DNA of 64,000 nucleotides from Neokomagataea tanensis (GCF_006542335.1 NZ_CP032485.1:1312501-1376500); one strand, 5' to 3'; shown: positions 44,838-53,294, numbered from the stretch's first letter. The notes: generated from the letters alone by a model not told the origin. Translations and numbers: made by a program.

Positions 44838-45775
44838 CAGGAAAACAGCAATGCTGAGAGTTTGCGGCGAGCCGCTAGTGTGTTGGGGTCGGTGTGGCCC
44901 CACGCCTCAAAAAAACGGAGGAGTTCGGTGCGCGCAGCACCGTCATTCCAATCACGTTCTGCGCGGATGATGGATAGGAGTGTCTCGGCGGCTTCTGTCC
45001 GTTGTCCTGCGGCGTTAAGTGCGGCGGCAAGTTCTAGGCGGACTGTAAAATCATCGGGAGAGGCGAGAGCCTTTTGCTTGAGCGTATCCAGTTGGGCTGC
45101 GGCCTGAGCGCTTTCTTTGTGAAAAGTTAGCGCGGCGCGTGCGCCAGTAATTTCTGGATGTGCGTCAAGCTTGCTGGGAACTTGGCTAGAGGCATCCTCG
45201 GCGGCTTCGGTCTCGTTGAGGGCGATGAGTGCGCGGATGATGCCTCCCCAAGCTTCTGGATTCTCTTCTTCGGTTTCGAGTACGGCACCAAACAAGCCCG
45301 CAGCTTCAGCAGCGAGACCTTCGGATAAGGCTTTTTTTCCAGCTGACAGCATCTCCGTAGCGGGCATAGCGCCGCCGCTTTCTTTAAGGACCGTTTCAAC
45401 AAAGCGTTTAACGGCACTCTCGGACTGGGCGCCTTGCACTGCGTCGAGCACTTGGCCCTTCCAGAAAGCTACAACGAGTGGAATGGACTGGAGGGGTAAG
45501 CCCATTTGGCTAAGCTGCGCGGCGAGGCTCTGGTTGGCCTCAATATCCAGTTTGACAAGGCGTACGCGTCCTTGTGCTGCCTGAATGACTTTTTCCAGAA
45601 CGGGTGTGAACTGACGGCAGGGGCCGCACCATGGTGCCCAAAAATCTACGAGAATAGGGATAGTGTTACTGGCTTCTATGACGTCTGCCATGAAATTTTT
45701 TTGGTCAGTATCAATGATAATATTACTGCTGGCCGCCGGAGTTTGGCCGATAAGGGGTTCTTCAAAAGTGCTCAT
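44837..45775 (-). CDS. cnoX: Thioredoxin-TPR co-chaperone CnoX (YbbN)
   Basis: Chaperedoxin of 312 residues, cytoplasmic. The thioredoxin fold (about 20-130) has the active site FWAPWCGPCRQF, with both cysteines retained as in the redox-active alphaproteobacterial form rather than the SxxC of E. coli. TPR-like repeats follow (about 150-310, LAAEAAGLFGAVLETEEENP). It likely protects and hands clients to GroEL under hypochlorous or oxidative stress. Divergent from the tRNA-Gly pair. Confidence 0.9.
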   Translation of the reverse strand: MSTFEEPLIGQTPAASSNIIIDTDQKNFMADVIEASNTIPILVDFWAPWCGPCRQFTPVLEKVIQAAQGRVRLVKLDIEANQSLAAQLSQMGLPLQSIPLVVAFWKGQVLDAVQGAQSESAVKRFVETVLKESGGAMPATEMLSAGKKALSEGLAAEAAGLFGAVLETEEENPEAWGGIIRALIALNETEAAEDASSQVPSKLDAHPEITGARAALTFHKESAQAAAQLDTLKQKALASPDDFTVRLELAAALNAAGQRTEAAETLLSIIRAERDWNDGAARTELLRFFEAWGHTDPNTLAARRKLSALLFS

Positions 45776-45884
45776 AAGTCAGGTGTCCTAGGGGTGTTTG
45801 GTTCATTCTTGTTAAAAAGAAGATCGGACGATGCTGACAAAGACGCAAGAGGCTAAGAAAAACAGAGTGGTGTGTATTTTTCGC

Positions 45885-45913
45885 TTGCGCGGCGAGAGAA
45901 ACTGGTTCATAAG
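45885..45913 (+). promoter_or_regulatory. Sigma70-like promoter of tRNA-Gly copy 1
   Basis: TTGCGC and CATAAG are separated by 17 bases and end 15 bases before the tRNA. The same pair occurs in copy 2 at 46085-46113. Confidence 0.5.
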
Positions 45914-45928
45914 CCCGTCCAACGGAGT

Positions 45929-46003
45929 GCGGGTGTAGCTCAGGGGTAGAGCACAACCTTGCCAAGGTTGGGGTCGTGGGTTCGAATCCCATCACCCGCT
46001 CCA
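45929..46003 (+). tRNA. tRNA-Gly (anticodon GCC), copy 1
   Basis: Seventy-five bases with encoded CCA. The acceptor stem GCGGGTG pairs with CACCCGC, the D arm is AGCTCAGGGGTAGAGC, the anticodon loop is TTGCCAA with GCC, and the T arm is GTGGG-TTCGAAT-CCCAT. It reads codons GGC/GGU. Confidence 0.97.
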
Positions 46004-46008
46004 GTTAT

Positions 46009-46036
46009 AAAAAAGGCGCCGCAAGGCGCCTTTTTT
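46009..46036 (+). terminator. Terminator of tRNA-Gly copy 1
   Basis: GGCGCC (46015-46020) and GGCGCC (46025-46030) pair around a GCAA loop, with six T residues after. Confidence 0.88.
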
Positions 46037-46128
46037 CGTTTCTGCTAAATTTTTTAAAAATGTCATAAAGGCTTATTTTCTCTCTTGCGCGGCGAGAGAA
46101 ACTGGTTCATAAGCCCGTCCAACGGAGT

Positions 46129-46203
46129 GCGGGTGTAGCTCAGGGGTAGAGCACAACCTTGCCAAGGTTGGGGTCGTGGGTTCGAATCCCATCACCCGCT
46201 CCA
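46129..46203 (+). tRNA. tRNA-Gly (anticodon GCC), copy 2
   Basis: Identical over all 75 bases to the copy at 45929-46003, including the encoded CCA. Confidence 0.97.
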
Positions 46204-46208
46204 GTTAT

Positions 46209-46236
46209 GAAAAAGGCGCCGTAAGGCGCCTTTTTT
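46209..46236 (+). terminator. Terminator of tRNA-Gly copy 2
   Basis: GGCGCC-GTAA-GGCGCC followed by six T residues. The loop differs by one base from copy 1. Confidence 0.88.
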
Positions 46237-46264
46237 CGTTTCTGCGCTTGGCGCGTAGAAAGGT

Positions 46265-46294
46265 TTTCTGCCCGAAGCAATGTCCGGGCAGAAA
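46265..46294 (-). terminator. Terminator downstream of ppa
   Basis: TTTCTGCCCG (46265-46274) and CGGGCAGAAA (46285-46294) are perfectly complementary with a ten-base loop, eight bases beyond the ppa stop on the minus strand. Confidence 0.65.
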
Positions 46295-46301
46295 GGCAGT
46301 C

Positions 46302-46823
46302 TTACTTAGCGGCTGCAATAGCGCTTTCGATAGATGCATAGGCCTCTTCTTTGGAAGCCCAGCCCGTTACCTTTACCCATTTTCCGGGTTCAAGGTCTTT
46401 GTAGCGCTCGAAGAAGTGCGTAATCGCTTGGCGTGTAATTTCTGGCAGATCATCGACAGACGTAATGTCTTTGTACTGCGTGTGCACCTTGTCGTGCGGG
46501 ACGCAGATGATCTTTTCGTCAACGCCGCTTTCATCTTCCATCTTCAGCATGCCGATTGGGCGTGCGCGGATGACTGCGCCGGGTACGATTGCGGCAGGTG
46601 CCAGTACCAGTGCGTCTGACGGGTCACCGTCGGCGGCAAGTGTGCCAGGGATGAAGCCGTATGCAGCTGGGTATGCCATTGGCGTGAAGATGATGCGATC
46701 TACGATCAATGCGCCGCTGTCTTTATCGACTTCGTACTTGACCTGAGAGCCCTGCGGAATCTCGATAACCACGTTGATATCGCGTGGCGCGTCTTTGCCG
46801 GTCGGGATCTTGCTGATGTCCAT
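46302..46823 (-). CDS. ppa: Inorganic pyrophosphatase
   Basis: Family I soluble pyrophosphatase, 173 residues, hydrolysing PPi to drive biosynthesis. Key segments are VVIEIPQGSQVKYEVDKDSG (substrate and Lys/Glu site), PAAYGFIPGTLAADGDPSDA with the D-x-D-x-x-D-type metal motif, and the C-terminal FFERYKDLEPGKWVKVTGW. It is cytoplasmic and monocistronic. Confidence 0.96.
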   Translation of the reverse strand: MDISKIPTGKDAPRDINVVIEIPQGSQVKYEVDKDSGALIVDRIIFTPMAYPAAYGFIPGTLAADGDPSDALVLAPAAIVPGAVIRARPIGMLKMEDESGVDEKIICVPHDKVHTQYKDITSVDDLPEITRQAITHFFERYKDLEPGKWVKVTGWASKEEAYASIESAIAAAK

Positions 46824-47003
46824 GAAAAAGGCACCTTGTCATGCTGTGAATGGAACCAAGATTGATCTTACTGGGCTGCTTTCACTCTGCCCAGCCCCCT
46901 TGGTATCTTTGCTGGGAGAATAAAAGTGCGGCCGATATGAGGTTTTTCGCACAACGGCTCTTGCAAAAAACGTCCAGTTGCGCGATTTGCTGCAATTAAC
47001 CGC

Positions 47004-47077
47004 GCGCCTGTAGCTCAATTGGTTAGAGCCGTCCGCTCATAACGGATTGGTTGGGGGTTCAAGTCCCTCCGGGCGCA
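47004..47077 (+). tRNA. CAU-anticodon tRNA, probably tRNA-Ile2
   Basis: Seventy-four bases without encoded CCA. The acceptor stem GCGCCTG pairs with CGGGCGC (one G-U), the D arm is AGCTCAATTGGTTAGAGC, the anticodon loop is CTCATAA with CAT, the variable loop is TTGGT, and the T arm is GGGGG-TTCAAGT-CCCTC. The body resembles tRNA-Ile(CAU), read AUA after lysidine modification, more than elongator tRNA-Met, but the two cannot be fully separated by eye. It lies 75 bases upstream of ettA. Confidence 0.85.
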
Positions 47078-47152
47078 CGGTAATTCTTTCGAGCCCGCAT
47101 AATGCGCGCAGCTCAGCTTCTCACTCCACCTTCTCGATTTGGGAGACCTGCC

Positions 47153-48832
47153 ATGGCCGCCTATCAATACGTCTACGTCATGAAGGATCTGACCAAGGCC
47201 TATCCCGGTGGGCGAGAGGTCTTCAAGGGCATCACGCTTTCGTTCCTGCCGGGCGTTAAGATCGGTGTTCTTGGCGTCAACGGTGCTGGTAAATCGACCT
47301 TGCTTAAGGTCATTGCAGGCATTGAAAAAGAGTATGGCGGCGAAGCATGGGCTGCTGATGGCGTTAAGATCGGCTATCTTGAGCAAGAGCCAAAGCTTGA
47401 TGAGAGCTTGACGGTCGGTGAGAACGTCGCCCTCGGCTTTGGCGAGTTGAAGCAAGCTGTAGACCGGTTCAACGAAATTTCTATGCAATTCGCTGAGCCA
47501 ATGTCTGATGACGAGATGACAGCACTCTTGGCAGAGCAAGCCGAGCTGCAGGAAAAGATCGACGCAGGCGATGGCTGGGAGCTGGACCGCAAGCTAGACA
47601 TCGCTTTGGATGCGCTGCGTTGCCCGCCTGCTGATAGCTCAGTCGAGAAGTTGTCCGGTGGTGAACGTCGCCGCGTAGCGCTGTGCCGTTTGCTGCTCGA
47701 AAAGCCAGACATGCTGCTGCTTGACGAACCAACCAACCATCTTGATGCCGAAAGCGTCTCTTGGCTGGAGAAGACGCTGCGTGACTATCAAGGCACCGTG
47801 ATGGTCATTACCCATGACCGTTACTTCCTCGACAACGTCACGAACTGGATTTTGGAGCTCGAGCGCGGGCGCGGTTATCCATTTGAGGGCAACTACTCTT
47901 CTTGGCTGGAACAGAAGCAGAAGCGTCTGGCACAGGAAGAAAAGGAAGAGAGCGCCCGCCAGCGTGCGCTTGCAGCAGAGCGTGAGTGGATTTCGGCTTC
48001 TCCGAAGGCGCGTCAGGCCAAAAGTAAAGCACGTATCACGCGCTATGAAGATATGCTTGCAGCGAATGCTGAGCGTGCAGGCGGTACGGCAGATATCGTT
48101 ATCACACCGGGCCCACGCCTTGGTGGTACGGTTATTGAAGCTGAAAACCTGCGTAAGGGTTACGGCGATCGTCTTTTGATTGATGGCTTGAACTTCAAGC
48201 TGCCACCGGGTGGTATCGTCGGTGTAATTGGGCCAAACGGCGCAGGTAAGTCCACGCTGTTTAAGATGATCACGGGTCAGGATCAGCCGGATGAGGGTTC
48301 ACTGAAAGTTGGTGAAACCGTTAAGCTTGGTTATGTCGATCAGTCCCGCGATACGCTGGATGACAGCAAGACCGTTTGGGAAGAGATTTCCGGCGGGACG
48401 GATGTTATTCACCTTGGCAAGCGGACGGTACCGTCACGCGCTTACGTCGGTGCCTTCAACTTCAAAGGTTCTGACCAACAAAAGCGCGTTGGTGTCCTGT
48501 CAGGTGGTGAGCGTAACCGCGTCCACTTAGCGAAAATGCTGAAGCAAGACAGCAACGTCATCCTGCTTGACGAACCGACCAACGATCTTGACGTCGACAC
48601 TCTGCGTGCGCTCGAAGATGCTTTGGCTGAGTTCGCTGGTTGCGCCGTGGTCATCTCCCATGATCGCTGGTTCCTTGACCGTCTGGCAACGCATATTCTG
48701 GCCTTTGAGGGTGATAGCCACGTTGAGTGGTTTGAAGGTAACTTCCAAGCTTACGAAGAAGACAAGCGACGTCGTTTGGGCGCTGATGCTACGGAGCCCA
48801 GTCGTATCAAGTACCGGCCAGTTGCACGCTAA
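47153..48832 (+). CDS. ettA: Energy-dependent translational throttle ABC-F protein EttA
   Basis: Ribosome-bound ABC-F ATPase that gates early elongation according to ADP/ATP ratio. 559 residues. Two nucleotide-binding domains have Walker A motifs GVNGAGKST and GPNGAGKST, signatures LSGGERRRVALC and LSGGERNRVHLAK, and Walker B motifs LLLDEPTNHLDA and ILLDEPTNDLDV. The arm insertion and the basic inter-domain linker (KARQAKSKARITRYEDM) are present. MAAYQYVYVM at ATG 47153, with GGGAG upstream, is the family start. Confidence 0.96.
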   Translation: MAAYQYVYVMKDLTKAYPGGREVFKGITLSFLPGVKIGVLGVNGAGKSTLLKVIAGIEKEYGGEAWAADGVKIGYLEQEPKLDESLTVGENVALGFGELKQAVDRFNEISMQFAEPMSDDEMTALLAEQAELQEKIDAGDGWELDRKLDIALDALRCPPADSSVEKLSGGERRRVALCRLLLEKPDMLLLDEPTNHLDAESVSWLEKTLRDYQGTVMVITHDRYFLDNVTNWILELERGRGYPFEGNYSSWLEQKQKRLAQEEKEESARQRALAAEREWISASPKARQAKSKARITRYEDMLAANAERAGGTADIVITPGPRLGGTVIEAENLRKGYGDRLLIDGLNFKLPPGGIVGVIGPNGAGKSTLFKMITGQDQPDEGSLKVGETVKLGYVDQSRDTLDDSKTVWEEISGGTDVIHLGKRTVPSRAYVGAFNFKGSDQQKRVGVLSGGERNRVHLAKMLKQDSNVILLDEPTNDLDVDTLRALEDALAEFAGCAVVISHDRWFLDRLATHILAFEGDSHVEWFEGNFQAYEEDKRRRLGADATEPSRIKYRPVAR

Positions 48833-48852
48833 GTGGTTTAGGTGATTTGATA

Positions 48853-48883
48853 GCCGGTGGGGTTTTCCCACCGGCTTTTTTTT
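48853..48883 (+). terminator. Terminator of ettA
   Basis: GCCGGTGGG pairs perfectly with CCCACCGGC around GTTTT-type loop bases, with eight T residues after, 20 bases beyond the ettA stop. Confidence 0.9.
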
Positions 48884-48909
48884 GACCTGATTATATTGAG
48901 GACAGCGCG

Positions 48910-49422
48910 TTGCTAGGTCGTGAGATACGCACCATACGCCTCGTTCTGACGCCGATAACGTGGCGTGATCTTGAGGATGTGGTTGACCTAAAAGGAAATG
49001 CAGGGGCCTTTGGCCGCATGCTTGGGGGGGTGCGCGACCGCTTGCAGGCAGAGCGTGAAATGGCAGAGGATATTGCCTTTTGGGCGCGGCGTGGTGTCGG
49101 AATTTTTGCCATTCGTGAGGATGGACGTTTTGTCGGTATTACGGGGGTGCACGAGCGCCCCGACGGGCGAGGGCTCGGCCTACGCTTCGCGTTGTATCCT
49201 TGGGCTGGTGGTCGTGGACTTGGGCGGGAGGCTGCCGGTGCCGCACTGCGTTTTGTTTTAGATGCTGGCGTGACGCATGTCGTTGCTGTGGCGCGCGAGG
49301 ATAACTGGCCGTCTCGGGTTGTGCTGGGCAGTATTGGTATGCACCAAGCCGAAACTTTCGTACGTGATGGCTACACAATGCTACTCTATGAGGTGTCGGC
49401 TCCTCCGAGGGATGACCAATAA
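48910..49422 (+). CDS. GNAT family N-acetyltransferase
   Basis: RimJ/RimL-like acetyltransferase, 170 residues. It shows the N-terminal IRTIRLVLTPITWRDLEDV, the acetyl-CoA loop around RGLGREAAGAALRF and the C-terminal NWPSRVVLGSIGMHQ typical of the family (N-x-x-S-x-x-x-x-x-x-x-G). TTG 48910 is the start, with GAGGA six bases upstream. The acceptor is unknown: ribosomal protein, small metabolite or antibiotic. Confidence 0.85.
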   Translation: MLGREIRTIRLVLTPITWRDLEDVVDLKGNAGAFGRMLGGVRDRLQAEREMAEDIAFWARRGVGIFAIREDGRFVGITGVHERPDGRGLGLRFALYPWAGGRGLGREAAGAALRFVLDAGVTHVVAVAREDNWPSRVVLGSIGMHQAETFVRDGYTMLLYEVSAPPRDDQ

Positions 49423-49486
49423 AGCTTGTTTAAATAAAGAAGCTACTTATTGTCGCTGAGCATATTTGAATTCGTGAGCGATAATA

Positions 49487-50329
49487 ATGGAATTAACATT
49501 TTTACAAGTAGATGTTTTTGCCGGTGCGGCATTTAAGGGGAATCCCTTGGCGGTAGTGGTGGGGGCGGATGATGTGTCTGATGCCCAAATGGCGCAGATC
49601 GCAAATTGGACGAACCTCAGCGAAACAACGTTTTTGCTCAAACCATCCCGCGTGGGCGCGGATTACCGTGTGCGTATCTTTACTCCTGAAAGAGAATTGC
49701 CTTTTGCGGGGCATCCTACTTTGGGTAGTGCGCATGTTTGGCGCGCCTTGGGCGGTGTGCCGCAGGGCAAAATGCTTGTGCAGGAGTGTGGCGTCGGGCT
49801 CGTAACACTCAAAGAGCAGGACGGGAGCTTTGCGTTTGCGGCTCCTCCCTGTCAGCGGACTGGGGCTGCGAGTGATGCGGAAGGTGCACGCGTTGCGAAG
49901 GCTCTGAATATCGACCAGCGTGATATCGTAGCAGCGCAGTGGACAGATAATGGGCCAGGCTGGCTGTCGGTACTTTTACAAGACCGAGCATCGGTGCTCG
50001 CATTGCGTCCCGACTGGAGCGTTTGGGGAGATTTAAAAGTAGGCGTAGCTGGGCCATGGGACCCCGTGCATGACGGGATGGATGCGCAATTTGAGGTCCG
50101 TGCTTTTGTGGGCAGTGCCGAGCAAGGCTACGAGGATCCGGTTACTGGGAGTTTGAACGCTGGCTTAGCGCAGTGGTTAATCGGGAGTGGTCGGGCACCA
50201 AGTCAGTACGTGGCACGACAAGGTACCGTTCTGAATCGGCTTGGTTGTGTCATGGTCGAACAAAACGGTGATGACATTTGGATAGGTGGAAAAGTCGAGA
50301 CACGTATTCAGGGTGTTGTTACGATATAA
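49487..50329 (+). CDS. PhzF family isomerase/epimerase-like protein
   Basis: 280 residues with a diaminopimelate-epimerase-like fold. Conserved motifs are DVFAGAAFKGNPLAVV, WTNLSETTFLL with the catalytic Glu, RIFTPERELPFAGHPTLGSA, and EDPVTGSLNAGLAQWL. The PhzF name comes from phenazine synthesis, but no phenazine genes accompany it, so the real substrate is probably another metabolite. Single gene with its own terminator. Confidence 0.9.
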   Translation: MELTFLQVDVFAGAAFKGNPLAVVVGADDVSDAQMAQIANWTNLSETTFLLKPSRVGADYRVRIFTPERELPFAGHPTLGSAHVWRALGGVPQGKMLVQECGVGLVTLKEQDGSFAFAAPPCQRTGAASDAEGARVAKALNIDQRDIVAAQWTDNGPGWLSVLLQDRASVLALRPDWSVWGDLKVGVAGPWDPVHDGMDAQFEVRAFVGSAEQGYEDPVTGSLNAGLAQWLIGSGRAPSQYVARQGTVLNRLGCVMVEQNGDDIWIGGKVETRIQGVVTI

Positions 50330-50361
50330 AAAAAGCCCCAGCATTGCGCTGGGGCTTTTTT
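50328..50361. terminator. Bidirectional terminator between the PhzF-like gene and mlaC
   Basis: GCCCCAGC (50335-50342) and GCTGGGGC (50348-50355) form a perfect 8-base stem with an ATTGC loop, with A7 before and T6 after, between the converging stops. Confidence 0.92.
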
Positions 50362-50367
50362 GCGCCA

Positions 50368-50961
50368 TCAGTGATGGTGTGCGAGTTGCCGCTCTAGAGC
50401 GGTGTTCAGCGCATCAACATCTCCGCCGTGGCGGGAGAGATAGGAGCTGTAGTCTCCGCGTTGGTTCATGCGGAGGCTTGCGCCTTCGCCAAACATATCA
50501 ACAACCTTTGGTGGGTTGCCGGAAATGATGAGCTGCATGTTCACTTCTGGCTGGCCGGGACGGTCGATCAGCGCCTTAACCCGCTCACCGTCTGGTGTAG
50601 GGGTGGAGCTGACGATGTGGAAGCTCACCCCTTGGTAGTTACCGATTTGGTCGGTAACCGTGTTGACCAGAACCTGATCAAACAAGGAAATGTATTTTTG
50701 CTGTTGCGCGGGCGTGGCGGTGTGCCAGTAGCGTCCCAAGCAGTAGCGCCCGATACCTTCAATATCGAGGTTTTGTTGCAGCAAAGGCAGAACTTGCTGC
50801 TTTTTGGCATCCAGTGACTGGCCGGAATTGACGATTCCTACCAGCTTGCTGCCAAAATTATTGACAAAGTCAGTAGCCGGGCTGGCATGTGCGGCGCCTG
50901 TGCTGAGCGCGGTCACTGCAGCAAGACCGAGAAGAGTGCGGCGTGATAAAGCTTTGAACAT
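50368..50961 (-). CDS. mlaC: MlaC-type phospholipid-binding periplasmic protein
   Basis: Periplasmic carrier of the Mla pathway, which returns outer-leaflet phospholipids to the inner membrane. 197 residues. The N-terminal ALSRRTLLGLAAVTAL has a twin-arginine-like SRR pair, so Tat export is possible. The MlaC domain shows GRYCLGRYWHTATPAQQQKY, VNTVTDQIGNYQG and VDMFGEGASLRMNQRGDYSS. ATG 50961 has GAGGAT eight bases upstream. Its gene follows mlaA by 36 bases; mlaFED are not in the window. Confidence 0.9.
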   Translation of the reverse strand: MFKALSRRTLLGLAAVTALSTGAAHASPATDFVNNFGSKLVGIVNSGQSLDAKKQQVLPLLQQNLDIEGIGRYCLGRYWHTATPAQQQKYISLFDQVLVNTVTDQIGNYQGVSFHIVSSTPTPDGERVKALIDRPGQPEVNMQLIISGNPPKVVDMFGEGASLRMNQRGDYSSYLSRHGGDVDALNTALERQLAHHH

Positions 50962-50997
50962 CGTGATTATCCTCGGTTTCGTGGGGCGGGAGGTCAA

Positions 50998-51804
50998 TCA
51001 ATGGTACCAGTCAGGTGTAGTAGCGCGGTGGTCTGCGTTTAGTGTTTCGATTTGGCTCTGACGGTTTTGCTGCCAAGCACTGCGAATGTAGGAATAGGGG
51101 TCTAAGCTATCCTGTTCGACATGATCTATTTGATCCGTGCTTTCTGCAAGCCCATCCATTGTACCAAGAATATTGTAAGCCCAGTTGAAAGTTAAAAGGC
51201 CATAACCCCTTGGTACGTAATTAATTGGTGACAGACCTTGGGCGATGACGTAGCCGCCAGCATCGCGGAAGCTGGAAGGGCCGACGAGTGGGATAAAGAG
51301 GTATGGCCCACTGGAAACACCCCAATTGGCGAGGGTCATGCCGGGGTCAGACTCATGCTGCGGGTATCCGACCAGACTTGCCACGTCGAACAATCCTGCG
51401 ACGCCTGCACTCATATTGATGGTGAAGCGCATGAAGGAGTCACCTGCGCGGCGGGGTTTGCCAGCGCCGACATCGGAGAAGAAGACTGCAGGTTCACGCC
51501 AGGTCTGATTAAGATTGTCGATGCTGTCCCGTACGGGGCGCGGCACAGCCCATATCCACGCCTTACTGATCGGGCGCAGGGCTTTGTGGTAGGCCCACAT
51601 TTGGACGTCATACATCTTGCGGTTTACAGGTTCGTACGGGTCATTGGCTGCTTTATAGTCAGCAAGGTCGTCCGGATCTGTTGGGGGAGGGTTGCTCAAG
51701 GAACTGCATGCTGTGAGGGAAAACAGCGCCAATGTCCCTGCTATCCATCGTTTTGTGGCGAAAAAAGATGGCTTCCCGATGCACCGGAGCAGTCGAATGT
51801 TCAT
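50998..51804 (-). CDS. mlaA: MlaA (VacJ) outer-membrane lipoprotein
   Basis: Outer-membrane component of the Mla lipid-trafficking system, 268 residues. The lipoprotein signal ends LTAC-SS. The core shows NDPYEPVNRKMYDVQMWAY, REPAVFFSDVGAGKPRRAGDS, FTINMSAGVAGLFDVAS, and GPYLFIPLVGPSSFRDAGGY, all family hallmarks. ATG 51804 has GAGGAT upstream. It forms a two-gene unit with mlaC. Confidence 0.94.
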   Translation of the reverse strand: MNIRLLRCIGKPSFFATKRWIAGTLALFSLTACSSLSNPPPTDPDDLADYKAANDPYEPVNRKMYDVQMWAYHKALRPISKAWIWAVPRPVRDSIDNLNQTWREPAVFFSDVGAGKPRRAGDSFMRFTINMSAGVAGLFDVASLVGYPQHESDPGMTLANWGVSSGPYLFIPLVGPSSFRDAGGYVIAQGLSPINYVPRGYGLLTFNWAYNILGTMDGLAESTDQIDHVEQDSLDPYSYIRSAWQQNRQSQIETLNADHRATTPDWYH

Positions 51805-52127
51805 AAACCAATCCTCGAATACCTTGCTGCGGCGCTGCTCACAAAGACTTTACCTAGTAACTGAAAATTGTGTGCAACGCCTGAAAGACGCCTGAAACAT
51901 CCCTCAAAGGTGATGTGCAGACAATCTCCAATTCCGCAGTTAACCGCGGGTAAAAGCTCTTTTAGAGTATCTGACATGATTATGCACCCCTCGGCGGGAG
52001 CCGAAGCTTTCACTTGTAATTGTTGGATCAATAGCGGTTAACAGCCCTAAAAGATGCACTTCATGCTTTGACTGAATAGAGAATTTTAGCGCAGTGTTGC
52101 GTGAACTCAACACGGGGAATGGCGTGT
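51805..52127. other. Intergenic region between mlaA and the aldose epimerase
   Basis: About 320 bases between divergent genes. It contains no convincing gene, tRNA or strong hairpin. Promoters for both directions must lie here, but none stands out. Confidence 0.5.
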
Positions 52128-53288
52128 ATGCTTGCTTCTAATCTACGCAAAATGTCACTTTTGGCATCAGTTGGTTTGTTTACTGTTGGTGTTGGACACG
52201 CAGTTGCTGCCCCTACTGTATCTTCCGCACCGTGGGGTACGACGCCTAACGGTAAGGCTGTAAAAATTCTAACCCTTAAAAATGATCACGCTGTTACGGT
52301 TCGTATCATTACATATGGCGGTATTATTCAATCTGTTGAGACACCAGACCGCAACGGCCATGTACAAGATGTCGTTTTAGGCTTTGACACCCTGAAAGGC
52401 TATACGGTTGATAGTGCTCAAGGTGGGTTGTTCTTCGGGGCGGTAATTGGCCGCTACGCGAACCGTTTGGCCAAGGGTAATTTCCCTGTTGAAGGTAAAG
52501 AGTACCACACGGACGTTACGGCTCCGCCGAATGCGTTGCATGGTGGCAAGCGCGGTTTTGATAAGCAGGTTTGGACGCTGGAGAAGAGTGGCGTAGGCGC
52601 TGAAGGCGCGTATGTTACGCTCAAACTGGTTAGCCCGAATGGTGATCAAGGCTTCCCCGGGACATTGACGACGCATCTTACCTATACGCTGGGGAATGAT
52701 GACGAGTTGAGCCTGCACTACGTCGCAACAACAGATGCGCCAACCGTGCTTAACCTGACAAACCATTCCTATTGGAACTTGAATGGTGAAGGCAGTGGCA
52801 GCATTGAGCCTGAAGTGCTGCAAATCAATGCAGATTCCTTCACGCCGACGGATGCAACATCCATTCCTACGGGTCAGGTTGCTCCTGTAGCGGGGACACC
52901 GTTTGACTTCACCAAACCTACGGTTATTGGCGATCGTCTGCGCAGCAATGATCCGCAGATGATGTATGCGCGTGGCTATGACATTAACTGGGTTGTTAAT
53001 GGTGCTTACGGTCAAGCGCCCCGTTTGGCCGGTAAGGTTTATGACCCGCGTTCAGGCCGTAGCATGGAAGTGCTAACGAGCCAGCCTGGCCTTCAGGTTT
53101 ATACATCAAATTCTCTGAATGGTGGCTATGCTGGTATTTCCGGGCATGCTTACCGTCAAGGGGATGCTGTAGCATTCGAGGCTGAGCACTATCCTGATAG
53201 CCCAAACCACCCTTCATTCCCAACCACGGAACTGAAGCCGGGCGAGACATTTGATTACACGACGATCTTCAAGTTCTCGAACAAATAA
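52128..53288 (+). CDS. galM: Exported aldose 1-epimerase
   Basis: Galactose mutarotase of 386 residues. A signal peptide (MSLLASVGLFTVGVGHAVAA) predicts a periplasmic enzyme, whereas the E. coli GalM is cytoplasmic. Catalytic regions are LTNHSYWNLNGEG (His), GTPFDFTKPT, RGYDINWVV and AFEAEHYPDSPNHPSFP, whose Glu is the base. ATG 52128 is preferred (GGGGA seven bases upstream); GTG 52101 and ATG 52119 are also in frame. It fits the periplasmic sugar oxidation of acetic acid bacteria. Confidence 0.9.
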   Translation: MLASNLRKMSLLASVGLFTVGVGHAVAAPTVSSAPWGTTPNGKAVKILTLKNDHAVTVRIITYGGIIQSVETPDRNGHVQDVVLGFDTLKGYTVDSAQGGLFFGAVIGRYANRLAKGNFPVEGKEYHTDVTAPPNALHGGKRGFDKQVWTLEKSGVGAEGAYVTLKLVSPNGDQGFPGTLTTHLTYTLGNDDELSLHYVATTDAPTVLNLTNHSYWNLNGEGSGSIEPEVLQINADSFTPTDATSIPTGQVAPVAGTPFDFTKPTVIGDRLRSNDPQMMYARGYDINWVVNGAYGQAPRLAGKVYDPRSGRSMEVLTSQPGLQVYTSNSLNGGYAGISGHAYRQGDAVAFEAEHYPDSPNHPSFPTTELKPGETFDYTTIFKFSNK

Positions 53289-53294
53289 CAGAAC

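Larger units (their letters stand above)
45884..46045 (+). repeat. Direct repeat copy 1 carrying tRNA-Gly cassette
   Basis: A 162-base unit that contains promoter-like elements, tRNA-Gly and terminator. It recurs at 46084-46245, exactly 200 bases downstream, with only two base differences that I can see, at 46009/46209 and 46022/46222. This looks like a recent tandem duplication. Confidence 0.85.
46084..46245 (+). repeat. Direct repeat copy 2 carrying tRNA-Gly cassette
   Basis: Second copy of the 162-base promoter-tRNA-terminator unit of 45884-46045. A 38-base AT-rich spacer separates the two units. Confidence 0.85.

Noticed and set aside
45884..46245. CRISPR-like or integrase attachment repeats at the tRNA-Gly pair
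   Set aside because: Only two copies, fully explained by duplication of a tRNA cassette; no integrase or cas genes adjacent.
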